Both the position numbers and the translations under genes were made by a program. A DNA stretch of 55,918 nt. Source: Candidatus Accumulibacter conexus (GTDB lineage Bacteria; Pseudomonadota; Gammaproteobacteria; Burkholderiales; Rhodocyclaceae). A model generated the notes under the pieces. It had not been told where the DNA came from. It made no database searches and saw only the letters and a program-made list of their open reading frames with translations. Location: the NCBI GenBank assembly GCA_017592775.1, contig JAGFNJ010000034.1, positions 1-55,918 on the forward strand, given 5' to 3'. Below are positions 1 through 9,951 of the stretch, piece by piece. Numbering within the stretch: position 1 is the first letter of the stretch; each line of letters starts with the position of its first letter.

Positions 1-127
1 TTACTTCGACCGACTCGGCGTGCCGCGTCTCTCATAACCTCAACTACTTGAACCGCCCGGTGCGGACCCGCATGCCGGGTGGTGTGGCAGGGGAACGGTC
101 AGGTAATCTGACCGCCCCTATGCCGAT
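1..127 (+). mobile_element. 3' end of a group II intron (domains V and VI)
   Basis: This is the catalytic RNA tail of a bacterial group II intron; the rest, including any reverse transcriptase ORF, lies to the left of the window. Positions 50-83 form a 34-nt hairpin, the usual size of domain V, with arms around a GACC loop at about 65-68 and a base closed by ACC/GGT. Positions 89-119 form a second hairpin resembling domain VI: AGGGG (89-93) pairs with CCCCT (115-119), and CGGTCAG (96-102) pairs with CTGACCG (108-114). The A at 120 is placed like the bulged branch-point adenosine, 7-8 nt before a putative 3' splice site near 127. The secondary structure is seen directly; the intron assignment rests on remembered similarity to bacterial intron tails. 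The exact 3' boundary is inferred. Confidence 0.75.
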
Positions 128-162
128 CTGCCGATGCGCGGCGTCGCACGACGCTGCTGCGC

Positions 163-750
163 TCAGGCGGCGAAGTTCTGCTCGGCGAAGCTCCAGTTGA
201 CTAGACTGCCGAGGAAGGCCTCGACGAACTTCGGTCGCAGGTTGCGGTAATCGATGTAGTAGGCATGCTCCCAGACGTCAATGCAGAGCAGCGCCTTGTC
301 GGCGGTCGTCAGCGGTGTGCCGGCGGCGCCCATGTTGACGATGTCGACCGTGCCGTCGGGCTTGCGCACCAGCCAGGTCCATGCCGACCCGAAGTTGCCC
401 ACCGCCGATGCCTGAAAGGCCTTCGCAAACTCCGCGAAGGAGCCCCAGCGGGCGTCGATCGCTGCTGCCAGCGCACCGCCCGGGGCGCCGCCACCGTCTG
501 CCCGCAGGCAGTTCCAGAAGAAGCTGTGGTTCCAGACCTGGGCCGAGTTGTTGTAGATGCCGCCTGCCGGTGCCTTGCGGACGATCGCTTCGAGGTCGAG
601 TTCTTCGTACTCGGTTCCCTTGATCAGGTTGTTGAGGTTGGTGACATAGGCCTGATGGTGCTTGCCATAGTGATACTCGAGGGTTTCCTGCGACATGTGC
701 GGTGCCAGGGCATTCGTGGCGAAAGGCAGTGGCGGCAACTTGTGTTCCAT
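163..750 (-). CDS. sodB: Superoxide dismutase, Fe-type
   Basis: Cytoplasmic enzyme that converts superoxide to oxygen and hydrogen peroxide. The 195-residue protein has the usual length for bacterial Fe/Mn dismutases. The four metal ligands are visible: H27 (in EYHYGKHH), H75 (in QVWNHSFFW), D158 and H162 (in DVWEHAYYIDY). Tyr35 (HQAYV) matches the active-site tyrosine. Gln71 in the segment AQVWNH sits where Fe-type enzymes place the glutamine that Mn-types usually carry elsewhere, so iron is the more likely metal. The ATG at 750 is preceded by GGAG in CGGAGAACACGC. It appears monocistronic: a group II intron tail lies just beyond its 3' end and xseA is more than 240 nt upstream. Confidence 0.96.
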   Translation of the reverse strand: MEHKLPPLPFATNALAPHMSQETLEYHYGKHHQAYVTNLNNLIKGTEYEELDLEAIVRKAPAGGIYNNSAQVWNHSFFWNCLRADGGGAPGGALAAAIDARWGSFAEFAKAFQASAVGNFGSAWTWLVRKPDGTVDIVNMGAAGTPLTTADKALLCIDVWEHAYYIDYRNLRPKFVEAFLGSLVNWSFAEQNFAA

Positions 751-992
751 GCGTGTTCTCCGTAAGTATTGTCTGAAGCAAGAGGGGTTGCGGGCAGGAC
801 CGCTGTTCAGCCCCCGTCAAAGCACCTGCTGCGCCGGGATTCTATTCTTGCCCTGCCTTGCTGGCAATGGCGCCCCGGGGAACGGTTGCACGAGGCTTCG
901 CAGGCTTGCGTCGCGAAACCCCGCGCGCCCGGGTGCGGGACGCTTCGCTGGCGAGCAGGCGTTGCTCTGGCTGTCGGCCCGTTGCCGCGTGA

Positions 993-2363
993 TCAGAGCC
1001 GGCCGTCGTCGGCAGAAACGGCCAACACCGTCGCGTCCGCTCGTCCACGGTGAAAGATGACAGCGATTTCCTCGCCAGGTTCCAGCATCGAGCTGGCATG
1101 GATGATCCGTTGCTGGCTGTTGGTGATGATGCTGTAGCCGCGCGCCAGCACCGCCCGCGGGTCGAGGTGCGACAGGCTGGCGGTCAGGCGACCCAGTTCG
1201 GCCGCCTTGCCGTCGAGCGCCTGCCGCCCCGCGCGCTCCAGTCGCGACGCCAGCGACTGCAGATGGAGCGTCTGCCGCGGCAGCGCCGGGCGTTGCTGTC
1301 GCAGGCGATGGCCGAGGCTGGCCAGCGTTCCGCGCGCCCGTGTGCTGCACAGCAGCAGGCCGGCGTCGAGGCGGCGCTGCAGGTGGCGCAGCCCCTCCTG
1401 CTGGCGCGCGAGCGATTGCCCCGGGTGCTGCAGGCGGCGGGCCAGCCAGTCGAGTTGTTGTCCCCGCTGGTTGACGAGCTGTGCGGCCTGGCGACGCAGG
1501 GCGAGGTGATCTGCGACGAGCCGCGCGAGCAGCGCGCTGCGCTCCGGGGCGGCCATCTCGGCCGCCGCGGTCGGCGTCGCCGCGCGTCGATCGGCGGCAA
1601 GGTCGGCAATCGTGAAATCGGTCTCGTGGCCGATGCCGCTGACGACCGGCAACGGACAGGCGCGGATGGCACGTGCCACGGTCTCGTCGTTGAACGCCCG
1701 CAAATCTTCCAGGCTGCCGCCGCCGCGGCAGAGGATCAGCAACTCGCACTCGGCACGCTCGCCGGCACGGCGAATGGCGTCGGCGATCAGGGCGGCGGCG
1801 CCGTCACCCTGGACGGGCGTCGGATAGACGATGATCTCGACTTGGCCAGCGCGCCGGCCGAGCGTGCTCAGGACGTCGCGCAGGGCGGCTGCCTGCGGCG
1901 AGGTGACGACGCCGATCCGCCGTGGAAAGGCCGGCAGGGGGCGTTTGATCGCGCTGGCGAAGAGGCCTTCGCGTTCGAGCTTCTCCTTCAGGCGAAGGAA
2001 GCTCTCGTAGAGGTTGCCGATGCCGGCACGGCGCGCCGCCTCGATGTTGAGCTGGAAATCGCCGCGCGCTTCGTAGAGGGTGACCAGCACGCGTGCCTCG
2101 ATGTGCTGGCCGCTCTCGAGGCGCCAGCCAAGCAACTGTGCGCGGTTGCGGAACATCACGCAGCGCACCTGCGCCACGCTGTCCTTGAGCGAGAAATACA
2201 CGTGTCCCGAAGCGGCGTAGCTCAGATTCGATACTTCGCCGGCGACCCAGCAGAGCGGGAAGGCAGCCTCGAGACGCTCGCGGGCCAGGCGGTTGAGCAC
2301 GGACACCGGCATCACCGGCGGTGTCGGGTCGAAGGTGGCGGTGCCGAACAGGGAATCTTCCAT
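993..2363 (-). CDS. xseA: Exodeoxyribonuclease VII large subunit
   Basis: Large subunit of exonuclease VII, which degrades single-stranded DNA to short oligonucleotides together with the small subunit XseB; xseB is not in this window. The protein is 456 residues, the same size as the E. coli subunit. An N-terminal OB-fold is recognisable (LCWVAGEVSNL, GHVYFSLKD, VRCVMFRNRA). The central catalytic domain includes RIGVVTSPQAAALRD, LILCRGGGSLEDLRAFND and PVVSGIGHETDFTIAD. A long arginine- and glutamine-rich coiled-coil region follows, and the tail has DPRAVLARGYSI. I see no strong Shine-Dalgarno sequence before the ATG at 2363; a start at Met18 (VMPVSVLNRL) is possible but would trim only a disordered lead. 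It is divergent from exbB. Confidence 0.96.
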   Translation of the reverse strand: MEDSLFGTATFDPTPPVMPVSVLNRLARERLEAAFPLCWVAGEVSNLSYAASGHVYFSLKDSVAQVRCVMFRNRAQLLGWRLESGQHIEARVLVTLYEARGDFQLNIEAARRAGIGNLYESFLRLKEKLEREGLFASAIKRPLPAFPRRIGVVTSPQAAALRDVLSTLGRRAGQVEIIVYPTPVQGDGAAALIADAIRRAGERAECELLILCRGGGSLEDLRAFNDETVARAIRACPLPVVSGIGHETDFTIADLAADRRAATPTAAAEMAAPERSALLARLVADHLALRRQAAQLVNQRGQQLDWLARRLQHPGQSLARQQEGLRHLQRRLDAGLLLCSTRARGTLASLGHRLRQQRPALPRQTLHLQSLASRLERAGRQALDGKAAELGRLTASLSHLDPRAVLARGYSIITNSQQRIIHASSMLEPGEEIAVIFHRGRADATVLAVSADDGRL

Positions 2364-2667
2364 GGCGCGATTCTACATCGCCGCATCCTGCCGGCGTTCG
2401 CCGCCGCTTCGGCTGCAGGATCCCGCCGGTGGCAACCGAGGGCGCGGTGGTCGGCAGTTGCCCGCTTTTCCGGCAGACGAGAAAAATCTTCCGTATTCGG
2501 CACTTGTCGTCCTCACCAACAGGCTGTGCGGTGATTTGTCCACAGATGCTGGGGACAATCCCGCCGCGCCGCCATTCGCCTCTGTCCTTCGCTGCCGTGG
2601 ACGGGGCTTGCCGCAGGCGTCGGCGCAGGCTAAAGTGCCCGCCTGTCCCAATCTCGCGGAGCAAACG
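2364..2667. other. Intergenic region between divergent xseA and exbB
   Basis: No convincing gene lies here. Open frames that cross it are upstream extensions of exbB or shadows of xseA. It must carry the promoters of both divergent units. One visible element is an inverted repeat, TTGTCC (2536-2541) and GGACAA (2553-2558), separated by 11 nt, which could bind a dimeric regulator. I could not identify clear -35/-10 pairs. Confidence 0.5.
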
Positions 2668-3276
2668 GTGTTTTCCATCATTCAGGCTGCTGGCTGGCCG
2701 ATCTGGCCCTTGCTGCTGGCTTCAATCATTGCCGTGGCACTGATCATCGAGCGCCTGGCGGCGCTGCGGCGCAGCAAGGTCGTCCCTGCCGGGCTGCTGC
2801 AGAGAGTCATCGCCGAGTACCGGCAGAGCGGTGCGACGGCGGCACTGGTCAGCAATCTCGAGGCGCATTCCCCGCTTGGCCGGATCCTCGGCGCCGGCCT
2901 GCGCAACGTCGGCAGCTCGCGCGAGGTGATGCGGGAAGCGATCGAGGAAACCGGCGCGGTGGTCCTGCATGATCTGGAGCGCTACCTGACGACGCTCGGC
3001 ACGATTGCCTCGATCAGTCCGTTGATGGGCCTGTTCGGGACCGTCGTCGGCATGATCGAGATCTTCGGCTCGCAGGCGCCGGGTGGCAGCAACCCGATCC
3101 AGCTTGCACACGGGATTTCGATTGCGCTCTACAACACCGGCTTCGGGCTGTTGATCGCCATTCCGGGAATGATCTTCTGGCGCCATTTCCGGGCACTGGT
3201 GGACAGCTACGTCGTCGAGATGCAGCAGCAGGCGATTCGTCTGGTCGAGGTTCTGCACGGCGAACGCAAGGCTTGA
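2668..3276 (+). CDS. exbB: MotA/TolQ/ExbB proton channel family protein
   Basis: Inner-membrane stator of an ExbB-ExbD energiser that uses the proton gradient to drive an outer-membrane partner. The open frame extends upstream to 2293, but a GTG at 2668 is the likely start: GGAG (2658-2661) precedes it by 6 nt and the protein then begins MFSIIQAAGWPIWPLL, leading straight into the first membrane helix. This gives 202 residues, normal for the family. Three hydrophobic segments are visible, with the conserved region TLGTIASISPLMGLFGTVVGM and the last helix ALYNTGFGLLIAIPGMI. exbD follows after 15 nt, and lpxK, kdsB and adk follow on the same strand, a gene order common in betaproteobacteria. 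The outer-membrane partner cannot be told from the sequence. Confidence 0.93.
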   Translation: MFSIIQAAGWPIWPLLLASIIAVALIIERLAALRRSKVVPAGLLQRVIAEYRQSGATAALVSNLEAHSPLGRILGAGLRNVGSSREVMREAIEETGAVVLHDLERYLTTLGTIASISPLMGLFGTVVGMIEIFGSQAPGGSNPIQLAHGISIALYNTGFGLLIAIPGMIFWRHFRALVDSYVVEMQQQAIRLVEVLHGERKA

Positions 3277-3291
3277 CGGGAGGGGCTGGCG

Positions 3292-3708
3292 ATGAACTTC
3301 CGACGCGGCCGCACCAGCGACGTTCCCGAGATCAACCTGATTCCCTTGATCGACGTCCTGCTGGTGATCATCATCTTCCTCATGCTGACCACCACCTACT
3401 CCAAGTTCTCCGGGCTCGAGATCAACCTGCCGACGGCAGACGCCAGCAAGCCGGAAGAGCCGCCGAAGGAGATCAACGTCGTCCTGACGGCTGCCGGCCA
3501 AGTGGTGGTCAACAAGGCGCCGCTGGCATCGGCCAGCGTGCAGTCGATCAGTGAGGCGCTGCGGCGCGCTGCCGGCGACCTCCGGGAGCCGGTAGTGGTC
3601 ATCAACGCCGACGCCAAGGCCAATTACCAGAGCGTCGTCGACATCATGCAGGCGGCGCAGACGGCGGGTTATCCGCGCATATCGTTCGCCACCCAGTCAC
3701 CGCACTGA
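3292..3708 (+). CDS. exbD: ExbD/TolR family biopolymer transport protein
   Basis: Partner of the preceding ExbB; a single-span inner-membrane protein with a periplasmic domain. It has 138 residues, typical for the family. The N-terminus is cytoplasmic and basic (MNFRRGRTSDVPEINLIPLI), followed by one membrane helix (DVLLVIIIFLMLTTTY). Asp21 at the start of the helix corresponds to the proton-carrying aspartate of ExbD/TolR proteins. The remainder is a soluble domain with INADAKANYQSVVDIMQ, typical of the family. Its stop codon overlaps the lpxK start (TGATG at 3706-3710), so translation of the two is probably coupled, although LpxK has an unrelated function. Confidence 0.95.
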   Translation: MNFRRGRTSDVPEINLIPLIDVLLVIIIFLMLTTTYSKFSGLEINLPTADASKPEEPPKEINVVLTAAGQVVVNKAPLASASVQSISEALRRAAGDLREPVVVINADAKANYQSVVDIMQAAQTAGYPRISFATQSPH

Positions 3709-4754
3709 TGACCGCCGCAGGCGTGCTGCGGCGGCTTCCCGGATGGTGGTACGAGCGCCGTCTGGTGCCCGCTCTCTGGCCGCTGCTGCCGCTGTCCTGG
3801 CTGTTCGGCGCGCTCGTCGCGCTGCGGCGGCGGCTCTACCGCTGCGGTCTGTTGACCGCCGTCTGCCTGCCGGTGCCCGTGGTGGTGGTCGGCAACCTGA
3901 CCGTTGGTGGCAGCGGCAAGACGCCGCTGGTCCTCTGGATCGTTCGCCACCTGCGTGCGGCGGGCTGGCGGCCGGGGATCATCAGTCGCGGGCATGGCGG
4001 TTCGGCGGGTGCGGAGCGCGCGGTTGCCGCCGATTCGCCGCCTTCAGTGGTCGGCGATGAGCCGCTTCTGCTGGCGCGGCGCAGCGGCGTGCCGGTGTTC
4101 GTCGGCGCCAATCGGGTTGCCGCCGGCCAAGCCTTGCTGGCCGCCCATCCGGACTGCGATGTGATCGTCTCCGACGACGGTCTGCAGCACTATCACCTGC
4201 AGCGCGCGCTCGAAGTGGTCGTCTTCGATGGGCGCGGCGTGGGCAACGGCCGGCTGCTGCCGGCGGGTCCCCTGCGTGAGCCGGTGCAGCGCCTGCGCGA
4301 GGCCGACGCGGTCGTCTGGAATGGTGCGCCGGAGCGCTCCATCGAGGAAGTCGCGGCGGCCCTGCCGCAGGTGGCGATGCGCCTCGCCGGCCAGGGTTTC
4401 GTCGCCGTCGCTGGCGAGGCGCGCACTTGCAGCGCCGATTCGCTGCGCGGGCGACGGCTGTATGCGATCGCCGGCATCGGCGATCCGCGACGCTTCTTCG
4501 CGCAGCTGCGGGCTCTCGATCTCGACTTCGAGGAACATCCGTTCCCCGATCACCACCCCTACCGCGCAACGGACCTGTCGTTCGCCGCCGATGGCGTGCT
4601 GCTGATGACCGAGAAAGATGCGGTAAAATGCGCCGGGCTGGTGCCGGGAGAGGCCTGGGTCCTGCCCGTCGATGCGGTGCTGAGTGCCCGCCTCGGACAA
4701 CCTGGTCTGTTCGAGACAATTCTGGAGAAACTCAATGGACGCGCGCCTGCTTGA
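3708..4754 (+). CDS. lpxK: Tetraacyldisaccharide 4'-kinase
   Basis: Phosphorylates the 4' position of the lipid A disaccharide precursor at the inner face of the cytoplasmic membrane, the sixth step of the Raetz pathway. The protein has 348 residues, typical of the family. An N-terminal hydrophobic region (about residues 17-60) would anchor it to the membrane. It is followed by the Walker A segment [13 protein letters not shown] with Lys71, and by [21 protein letters not shown], a family signature. The C-terminal part includes [12 protein letters not shown] and [11 protein letters not shown]. It starts inside the exbD stop codon and its end overlaps the next small gene by 20 nt, indicating one transcript with exbBD. 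Confidence 0.96.
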   Translation: MTAAGVLRRLPGWWYERRLVPALWPLLPLSWLFGALVALRRRLYRCGLLTAVCLPVPVVVVGNLTVGGSGKTPLVLWIVRHLRAAGWRPGIISRGHGGSAGAERAVAADSPPSVVGDEPLLLARRSGVPVFVGANRVAAGQALLAAHPDCDVIVSDDGLQHYHLQRALEVVVFDGRGVGNGRLLPAGPLREPVQRLREADAVVWNGAPERSIEEVAAALPQVAMRLAGQGFVAVAGEARTCSADSLRGRRLYAIAGIGDPRRFFAQLRALDLDFEEHPFPDHHPYRATDLSFAADGVLLMTEKDAVKCAGLVPGEAWVLPVDAVLSARLGQPGLFETILEKLNGRAPA

Positions 4755-4911
4755 TATTCTGGTCTGCCCCGTCTGCAAGGCCAATCTCGAGTATCGCAAG
4801 GCCGCGGCGGAACTGCTCTGCAAACCTTGTCGACTGGCCTTCCCGGTGCGCGATGGGATTCCGATCATGCTCGCCGACGAAGCGCGGCCGCTGCGCAGCG
4901 ACGAGGTGTGA
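4735..4911 (+). CDS. Trm112/YcaR-family small zinc-binding protein
   Basis: A 58-residue protein of the Trm112-like (YcaR, UPF0434) family. Members are small zinc-binding-type folds; the eukaryotic relative activates methyltransferases, while the bacterial role is poorly defined. The sequence shows [15 protein letters not shown] followed by [20 protein letters not shown], so both cysteine pairs are present and metal binding is plausible. The start at 4735 is chosen because GGAG (4724-4727) lies 7 nt upstream; a longer frame from 4684 would add residues unlike the family. It overlaps the end of lpxK and precedes kdsB by 23 nt, as it does in many proteobacteria. Confidence 0.9.
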   Translation: MDARLLDILVCPVCKANLEYRKAAAELLCKPCRLAFPVRDGIPIMLADEARPLRSDEV

Positions 4912-4934
4912 AGGCTCAGCCGGGCGACAGCACG

Positions 4935-5699
4935 ATGTCTTTCAAGGTTGTCATCCCCGCCCGCTACGCTTCCACCCGCTTGCCCGGCAAGCCGCTGCTC
5001 GATCTCGGCGGCAAGCCGATGGTCGTTCGTGTCGCCGAACGGGCGCTGCTCTCGGGCGCCGACGAGGTGGTGGTCGCCGTTGACCATCCGCAGGTACTCG
5101 AGGTCGTCAGGCGGCACGGCCTGCACGCGCTGCTGACCAGTGCGGAGCACGCCAGCGGTACGGATCGCCTGGCGGAGGTGGTCGCCCTGGCCGGCTGGAG
5201 CGAAGATGAACTGGTCGTCAATGTCCAGGGCGACGAGCCGCTGATCGACCCGGCGCTGGTTGCGCGCACGGCGTCCCGCCTGGCTGCCAGCGGTGCCGAA
5301 ATCGCCACCGTCGCGCATCCCGTGGCTGACGCGGCAGACTTCTTCAACCCCAATATCGTCAAGGTGGTCGTCTCGGCACGCGGCGATGCCCTGTATTTCT
5401 CGCGCGCGCCGATTCCCTATGCCAGGGACCACTTTGCCCGCGAGGCCGGGGGCGAGACCCTGCCGCCGGCGATGGTGGCCTATCGTCACATCGGGCTCTA
5501 TGCGTACCGGGTGCACTTCCTGCGCACCTACAGCCGGTTGGCGCCATCACCGCTGGAGAGCATCGAGGCGCTCGAACAGTTGCGTGCACTCTGGCACGGC
5601 TTTCGCATCAGCGTGGCGATCGCCGATCACCTGCCAGCGGCCGGCGTCGATACGGCGGAGGACGCTCGCCGCATGCAGGAATGGTTCAAAAAGGTTTGA
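4935..5699 (+). CDS. kdsB: 3-deoxy-manno-octulosonate cytidylyltransferase
   Basis: Activates KDO with CTP to give CMP-KDO for attachment to lipid A, in the cytoplasm. The 254-residue protein matches the family size of about 250. The N-terminal nucleotide-binding motif [19 protein letters not shown] is clear, followed by [23 protein letters not shown] and the C-terminal [13 protein letters not shown] and [14 protein letters not shown], all characteristic. The start at 4935 ([10 protein letters not shown]) is chosen over the longer frame from 4827, whose extra residues come from overlap with the preceding gene. It functions in the same pathway as the LpxK product upstream. Confidence 0.97.
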   Translation: MSFKVVIPARYASTRLPGKPLLDLGGKPMVVRVAERALLSGADEVVVAVDHPQVLEVVRRHGLHALLTSAEHASGTDRLAEVVALAGWSEDELVVNVQGDEPLIDPALVARTASRLAASGAEIATVAHPVADAADFFNPNIVKVVVSARGDALYFSRAPIPYARDHFAREAGGETLPPAMVAYRHIGLYAYRVHFLRTYSRLAPSPLESIEALEQLRALWHGFRISVAIADHLPAAGVDTAEDARRMQEWFKKV

Positions 5700-5785
5700 C
5701 CCTGCGCCCGTTTGCGGGTAAGTTTCCGCCTGTCGGTCACGACAACGTGTTGCAGCGGCCCGCTTGTCATGACGCAAGTGATTGA

Positions 5786-6484
<699 letters not shown>

Positions 6485-6519
6485 GCGTCGGGCGATGATC
6501 GTTCAACTGCAACCGGATT

Positions 6520-6548
6520 GGCAAGCGCGCTCAGGGGGCGCGCTTGCC
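6520..6548 (+). terminator. Hairpin after adk, possible terminator
   Basis: An 11-bp perfect inverted repeat (6520-6530 and 6538-6548) around a 7-nt loop, 35 nt after the adk stop. No T-run follows, so it may be an attenuator, an RNA-stabilising stem or a weak terminator. Confidence 0.45.
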
Positions 6549-6756
6549 ACAACTCCGCCAGTCCTGGCTGCCAGCGGCGGTGGCTCGCGCAACTGGCCCG
6601 TGCTGGTGGCGGCCTGCGCGCCGGTATCGCGCTGCTGGCTCGAATGCACGTAGGCAGCCTGCCGGCTTGGGGTTCCTGTTTTTCTTGCAGTGTGGGGAAG
6701 TTGGGCCCGCGGGGTTTCGTGCTGCGGGCGGGGTAATCTACAGAGGGAGGTAGTTC

Positions 6757-9177
6757 ATGTCGACAGGATTGATGTTCGCGCTCGTTTGCGCGGTCCTTGC
6801 AGTGCTCTACGGCGCGGCAATGACGAAGTGGATTCTTGCGTTGCCAGCCGGCAACCCACGCATGCAGGAAATCGCCAAGGCCATCCAGGAAGGGGCTTCG
6901 GCGTATCTCGCCAAGCAGTACACGACGATCGCGGTCGTCGGTGCGGTGCTCTTCGTGCTGATCTGGATCGCCCTCGGCAAGCTGATGGCCATCGGTTTCC
7001 TGATTGGCGCGGTGCTTTCGGGCGCGACCGGCTTCATCGGCATGAACGTGTCGGTGCGCGCCAACGTGCGCACTGCCGAAGCGGCGCGCAACGGCATTGC
7101 CGCGGCACTGGACGTCGCCTTCAAGGGCGGCGCCATCACCGGCATGCTGGTCGTCGGTCTCGGTCTCCTCGGCGTTGCCGGCTACTACGCGGTTCTCCGC
7201 GGCTCCGGCGCGGACCTCGAGCATGCCGTCCATCCGCTGGTCGGGCTCGCTTTCGGCGGTTCGCTGATCTCGATCTTCGCCCGTCTCGGTGGTGGCATCT
7301 TCACCAAGGGTGCGGACGTTGGCGCCGACCTGGTGGGCAAGGTCGAGGCGGGTATCCCGGAAGACGATCCGCGCAACCCGGCGGTCATTGCCGACAACGT
7401 CGGTGACAACGTCGGTGACTGTGCCGGCATGGCGGCCGACCTGTTCGAGACCTATGCCGTGACCGTGGTGGCGACGATGGTGCTCAGCGCGATGATGCTC
7501 AAGGGCGTCGCCGGCGCCAACGACAACCTCATCGTGTACCCGCTGGTTCTCGGCGGCGTGTCGATCATCGCCTCGATCATCGGCTGCTTCTTCGTCAAGT
7601 CGAACGACGGCGGCAAGATCATGAACGCCCTCTACCGCGGACTGGCGGTTGCCGGCATTCTGGCGCTCGTCGCCTACTATCCGATCACCACCATGATGCT
7701 CGGCGCCGGCATCACGCTGGCCGACGGCAGCCTGATCTCGTCGATGAGCATCTTCTGGTGCGCGGCAATCGGTCTCGTCCTGACCGGCGTCCTCGTCTGG
7801 ATCACCGAGTATTACACCGGTACCGACTTCTCGCCGGTCAAGCGCGTCGCCGAGGCCTCGAGCACCGGACACGGTACCAACATCATCGCTGGCCTGGCGG
7901 TGTCGATGAAGGCCTGCGCCCTGCCGGTGCTTGCCGTCTGCGCGTCGATCTACATCACCTACGCGCTTGCCGGGCTGTACGGAATCGCCATCGCCGCCAC
8001 ATCGATGCTGTCGATGACCGGCATCATCGTTGCCCTCGACGCCTACGGCCCGATCACCGACAACGCCGGCGGCATCGCCGAGATGTCCGGGCTGCCGAAG
8101 TCGGTGCGCGATGTCACCGATCCGCTCGACGCCGTCGGCAACACGACCAAGGCGGTGACCAAGGGTTACGCGATCGGTTCCGCCGGTCTGGCTGCGCTGG
8201 TCCTCTTCGCTGACTATACGCACGCACTGGAAGCGAATTTTGGCGGCAGCCTGCGCTTCGACCTGTCGGATCACATGGTGATCATCGGTCTCTTCCTCGG
8301 CGGCCTCATTCCCTACCTCTTCGCCGCCATGGCGATGGAGGCGGTCGGCCGCGCCGCCGGTTCGGTGGTCATCGAAGTGCGGCGGCAGTTCAAGGAGATC
8401 AAGGGCATCATGGAGGGCAAGGCGAAGCCCGACTACTCGCGCGCCGTCGGCATGCTGACCACGGCAGCGATCAAGGAGATGATCGTGCCGTCGCTGCTGC
8501 CGGTACTGGTGCCGGTTCTCGTCGGCCTGCTGCTCGGTCCGAAGGCCCTCGGCGGCCTGCTGATGGGAACCATCATCACTGGCCTCTTCGTCGCCATTTC
8601 GATGACCACCGGTGGTGGCGCCTGGGACAATGCCAAGAAGTACATCGAAGACGGCCATTTCGGCGGCAAGGGTTCCGATGCCCACAAAGCCTCGGTCACC
8701 GGCGACACCGTCGGCGATCCCTACAAGGATACGGCTGGCCCGGCGGTTAACCCGCTGATCAAGATCATCAACATCGTCGCCCTGATGATCGTGCCGCTGA
8801 TGGCGCCGACCCCGGTTGCCAAGCCGGCAGCCGCGGCGCCGGCGCCGATGGCGGTCGTGGTCGCCGTGCCGGTGGCCAAGGTGTACTTCGCAGTGAATTC
8901 GGCGGAAGTTCCGGCCGACCTGGCGCAGACCCTGGCAGCGGTCGTCTCCCATGCCAAGGGCAACCCCGGCGCGCGCCTCGCCATCTCGGGCTACCACGAT
9001 CCGAGCGGCAGCCAGGCAACCAACGAGGAAGTGGCGAAGAACCGCGCCATGGCGGTGCGTGACGCGCTGAAGAACGTCGGCATCGGCGAGGAGCGCATCG
9101 AGTTGCGCAAGCCTGTCGTGACGACCGGCAGCGGTGATCCGGCCGAGGCGCGTCGCGTCGAGGTCAGCGTGCAGTAA
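6757..9177 (+). CDS. hppA: K+-independent H+-translocating membrane pyrophosphatase with C-terminal OmpA-like domain
   Basis: Integral membrane pump that hydrolyses pyrophosphate and exports protons. The pump occupies about residues 1-685 and has the signature [11 protein letters not shown] at 187-197, followed by [19 protein letters not shown]. The ion-specificity segment [10 protein letters not shown] has Lys465 and Thr468, the pair associated with potassium-independent H+-pumps; K+-dependent members carry Ala and Gly. A Pro/Ala-rich linker (about 686-704) leads to an extra domain of about 100 residues with [21 protein letters not shown] and [12 protein letters not shown], which is OmpA/MotB-like with the Asp and Arg usually used to grip peptidoglycan. 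At 806 residues it is about 120 longer than typical bacterial pumps. GGGAGG lies just before the ATG. It appears to be a single-gene unit. Confidence 0.96.
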   Translation: MSTGLMFALVCAVLAVLYGAAMTKWILALPAGNPRMQEIAKAIQEGASAYLAKQYTTIAVVGAVLFVLIWIALGKLMAIGFLIGAVLSGATGFIGMNVSVRANVRTAEAARNGIAAALDVAFKGGAITGMLVVGLGLLGVAGYYAVLRGSGADLEHAVHPLVGLAFGGSLISIFARLGGGIFTKGADVGADLVGKVEAGIPEDDPRNPAVIADNVGDNVGDCAGMAADLFETYAVTVVATMVLSAMMLKGVAGANDNLIVYPLVLGGVSIIASIIGCFFVKSNDGGKIMNALYRGLAVAGILALVAYYPITTMMLGAGITLADGSLISSMSIFWCAAIGLVLTGVLVWITEYYTGTDFSPVKRVAEASSTGHGTNIIAGLAVSMKACALPVLAVCASIYITYALAGLYGIAIAATSMLSMTGIIVALDAYGPITDNAGGIAEMSGLPKSVRDVTDPLDAVGNTTKAVTKGYAIGSAGLAALVLFADYTHALEANFGGSLRFDLSDHMVIIGLFLGGLIPYLFAAMAMEAVGRAAGSVVIEVRRQFKEIKGIMEGKAKPDYSRAVGMLTTAAIKEMIVPSLLPVLVPVLVGLLLGPKALGGLLMGTIITGLFVAISMTTGGGAWDNAKKYIEDGHFGGKGSDAHKASVTGDTVGDPYKDTAGPAVNPLIKIINIVALMIVPLMAPTPVAKPAAAAPAPMAVVVAVPVAKVYFAVNSAEVPADLAQTLAAVVSHAKGNPGARLAISGYHDPSGSQATNEEVAKNRAMAVRDALKNVGIGEERIELRKPVVTTGSGDPAEARRVEVSVQ

Positions 9178-9237
9178 GCGGGTCACGAAGCAACGGCACG
9201 CGGGCAGCCGCCGCAGCGGCTGCCGTCCGGCTCATGA

Positions 9238-9275
9238 AAAACGGCAAGGCCGCCCACGGGCGGCCTTGCCGTTTT
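9238..9275. terminator. Bidirectional terminator between hppA and the PEBP gene
   Basis: A perfect 18-bp inverted repeat (9238-9255 with 9258-9275) whose outer ends are AAAA and TTTT, so it reads as a stem plus U-tract in both directions. It lies between the convergent hppA and the PEBP-family gene. A second smaller hairpin (about 9203-9224) sits just upstream. Confidence 0.85.
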
Positions 9276-9299
9276 CCGGTGCGACACCGGTACGCTGCT

Positions 9300-9929
9300 T
9301 CAGGCGCTGACCGCCGGATTCAGCGAATAGGTGCCGGTGAGACGTGCCTCGGCCAGAACGTGCCCCTGCAGCGCGGCACGCACCTGTGGTCCGCCGAGCT
9401 TGCCGTCCACATCGAGCCGCTCGACATCGAGAGCAAAGAGCGTGAACACGTAGTGGTGCACGATCTCGTCGTTCCAGGGCGGGCAGGGGCCGTCGTAGCC
9501 GTAGTAGTCGCCGCGCATGTCGTTGTCGCCGGCAAACCATGCCGTGTAGTCGTTGATCCCCTGCCGCGCGTCGTGTGCCGCGTGCGGGCCCGCCTTGCCG
9601 CGCGGCGTCACGTCGCTGGAGAACTCGCCTTCGCCGATCTGCCGCAGGTCCGCCGGCAGGTCGATCAGCAGCCAGTGGAAAAAGTCCACCCGCGGCAGCG
9701 ATGCCGGCACCGTGCGGTCCTCCTGATTGACGTCGTCGCCCTTGCTCGGGACGTCCGGGTCGTGGCAGATGAGGGCGAAGGAGCGGGTGCCTGCCGGCAC
9801 GTCGCTCCACGCGAGTTGCGGATTGCGGTTGCTGCCGAGACACACATGGTGTGCCGGATCGGGTATGCAGAAGGCGAAATCGCCCGGGATCCGTTCGCCG
9901 TCCCTGAAACTGCTGCTCGTCAATTGCAT
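9300..9929 (-). CDS. YbhB/YbcL family phosphatidylethanolamine-binding-like protein
   Basis: Member of the bacterial PEBP (Raf-kinase-inhibitor-like) family; the ligand in bacteria is not established. The 209-residue protein begins MQLTSSSFRDGERIPGDFAF. Family features are LICHDPDVPSKGDD, FFHWLLIDLPADL, YDGPCPPWNDEIVHHYVF and TLFALDVERLDV, which together build the anion-binding pocket. The start at 9929 is preceded by AGGAGG. No signal peptide is visible, so it is likely cytoplasmic. It lies 22 nt downstream of murJ on the same strand and may be co-transcribed with it, though the functions look unrelated. Confidence 0.92.
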   Translation of the reverse strand: MQLTSSSFRDGERIPGDFAFCIPDPAHHVCLGSNRNPQLAWSDVPAGTRSFALICHDPDVPSKGDDVNQEDRTVPASLPRVDFFHWLLIDLPADLRQIGEGEFSSDVTPRGKAGPHAAHDARQGINDYTAWFAGDNDMRGDYYGYDGPCPPWNDEIVHHYVFTLFALDVERLDVDGKLGGPQVRAALQGHVLAEARLTGTYSLNPAVSA

Positions 9930-9951
9930 GATGTCTGGTCCTCCTGAAGGG

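Noticed and set aside
2536-2544. TTGTCCACA as a DnaA box or replication origin element
   Set aside because: A single degenerate copy, with no cluster of boxes, AT-rich unwinding region or dnaA/dnaN/parAB neighbours.
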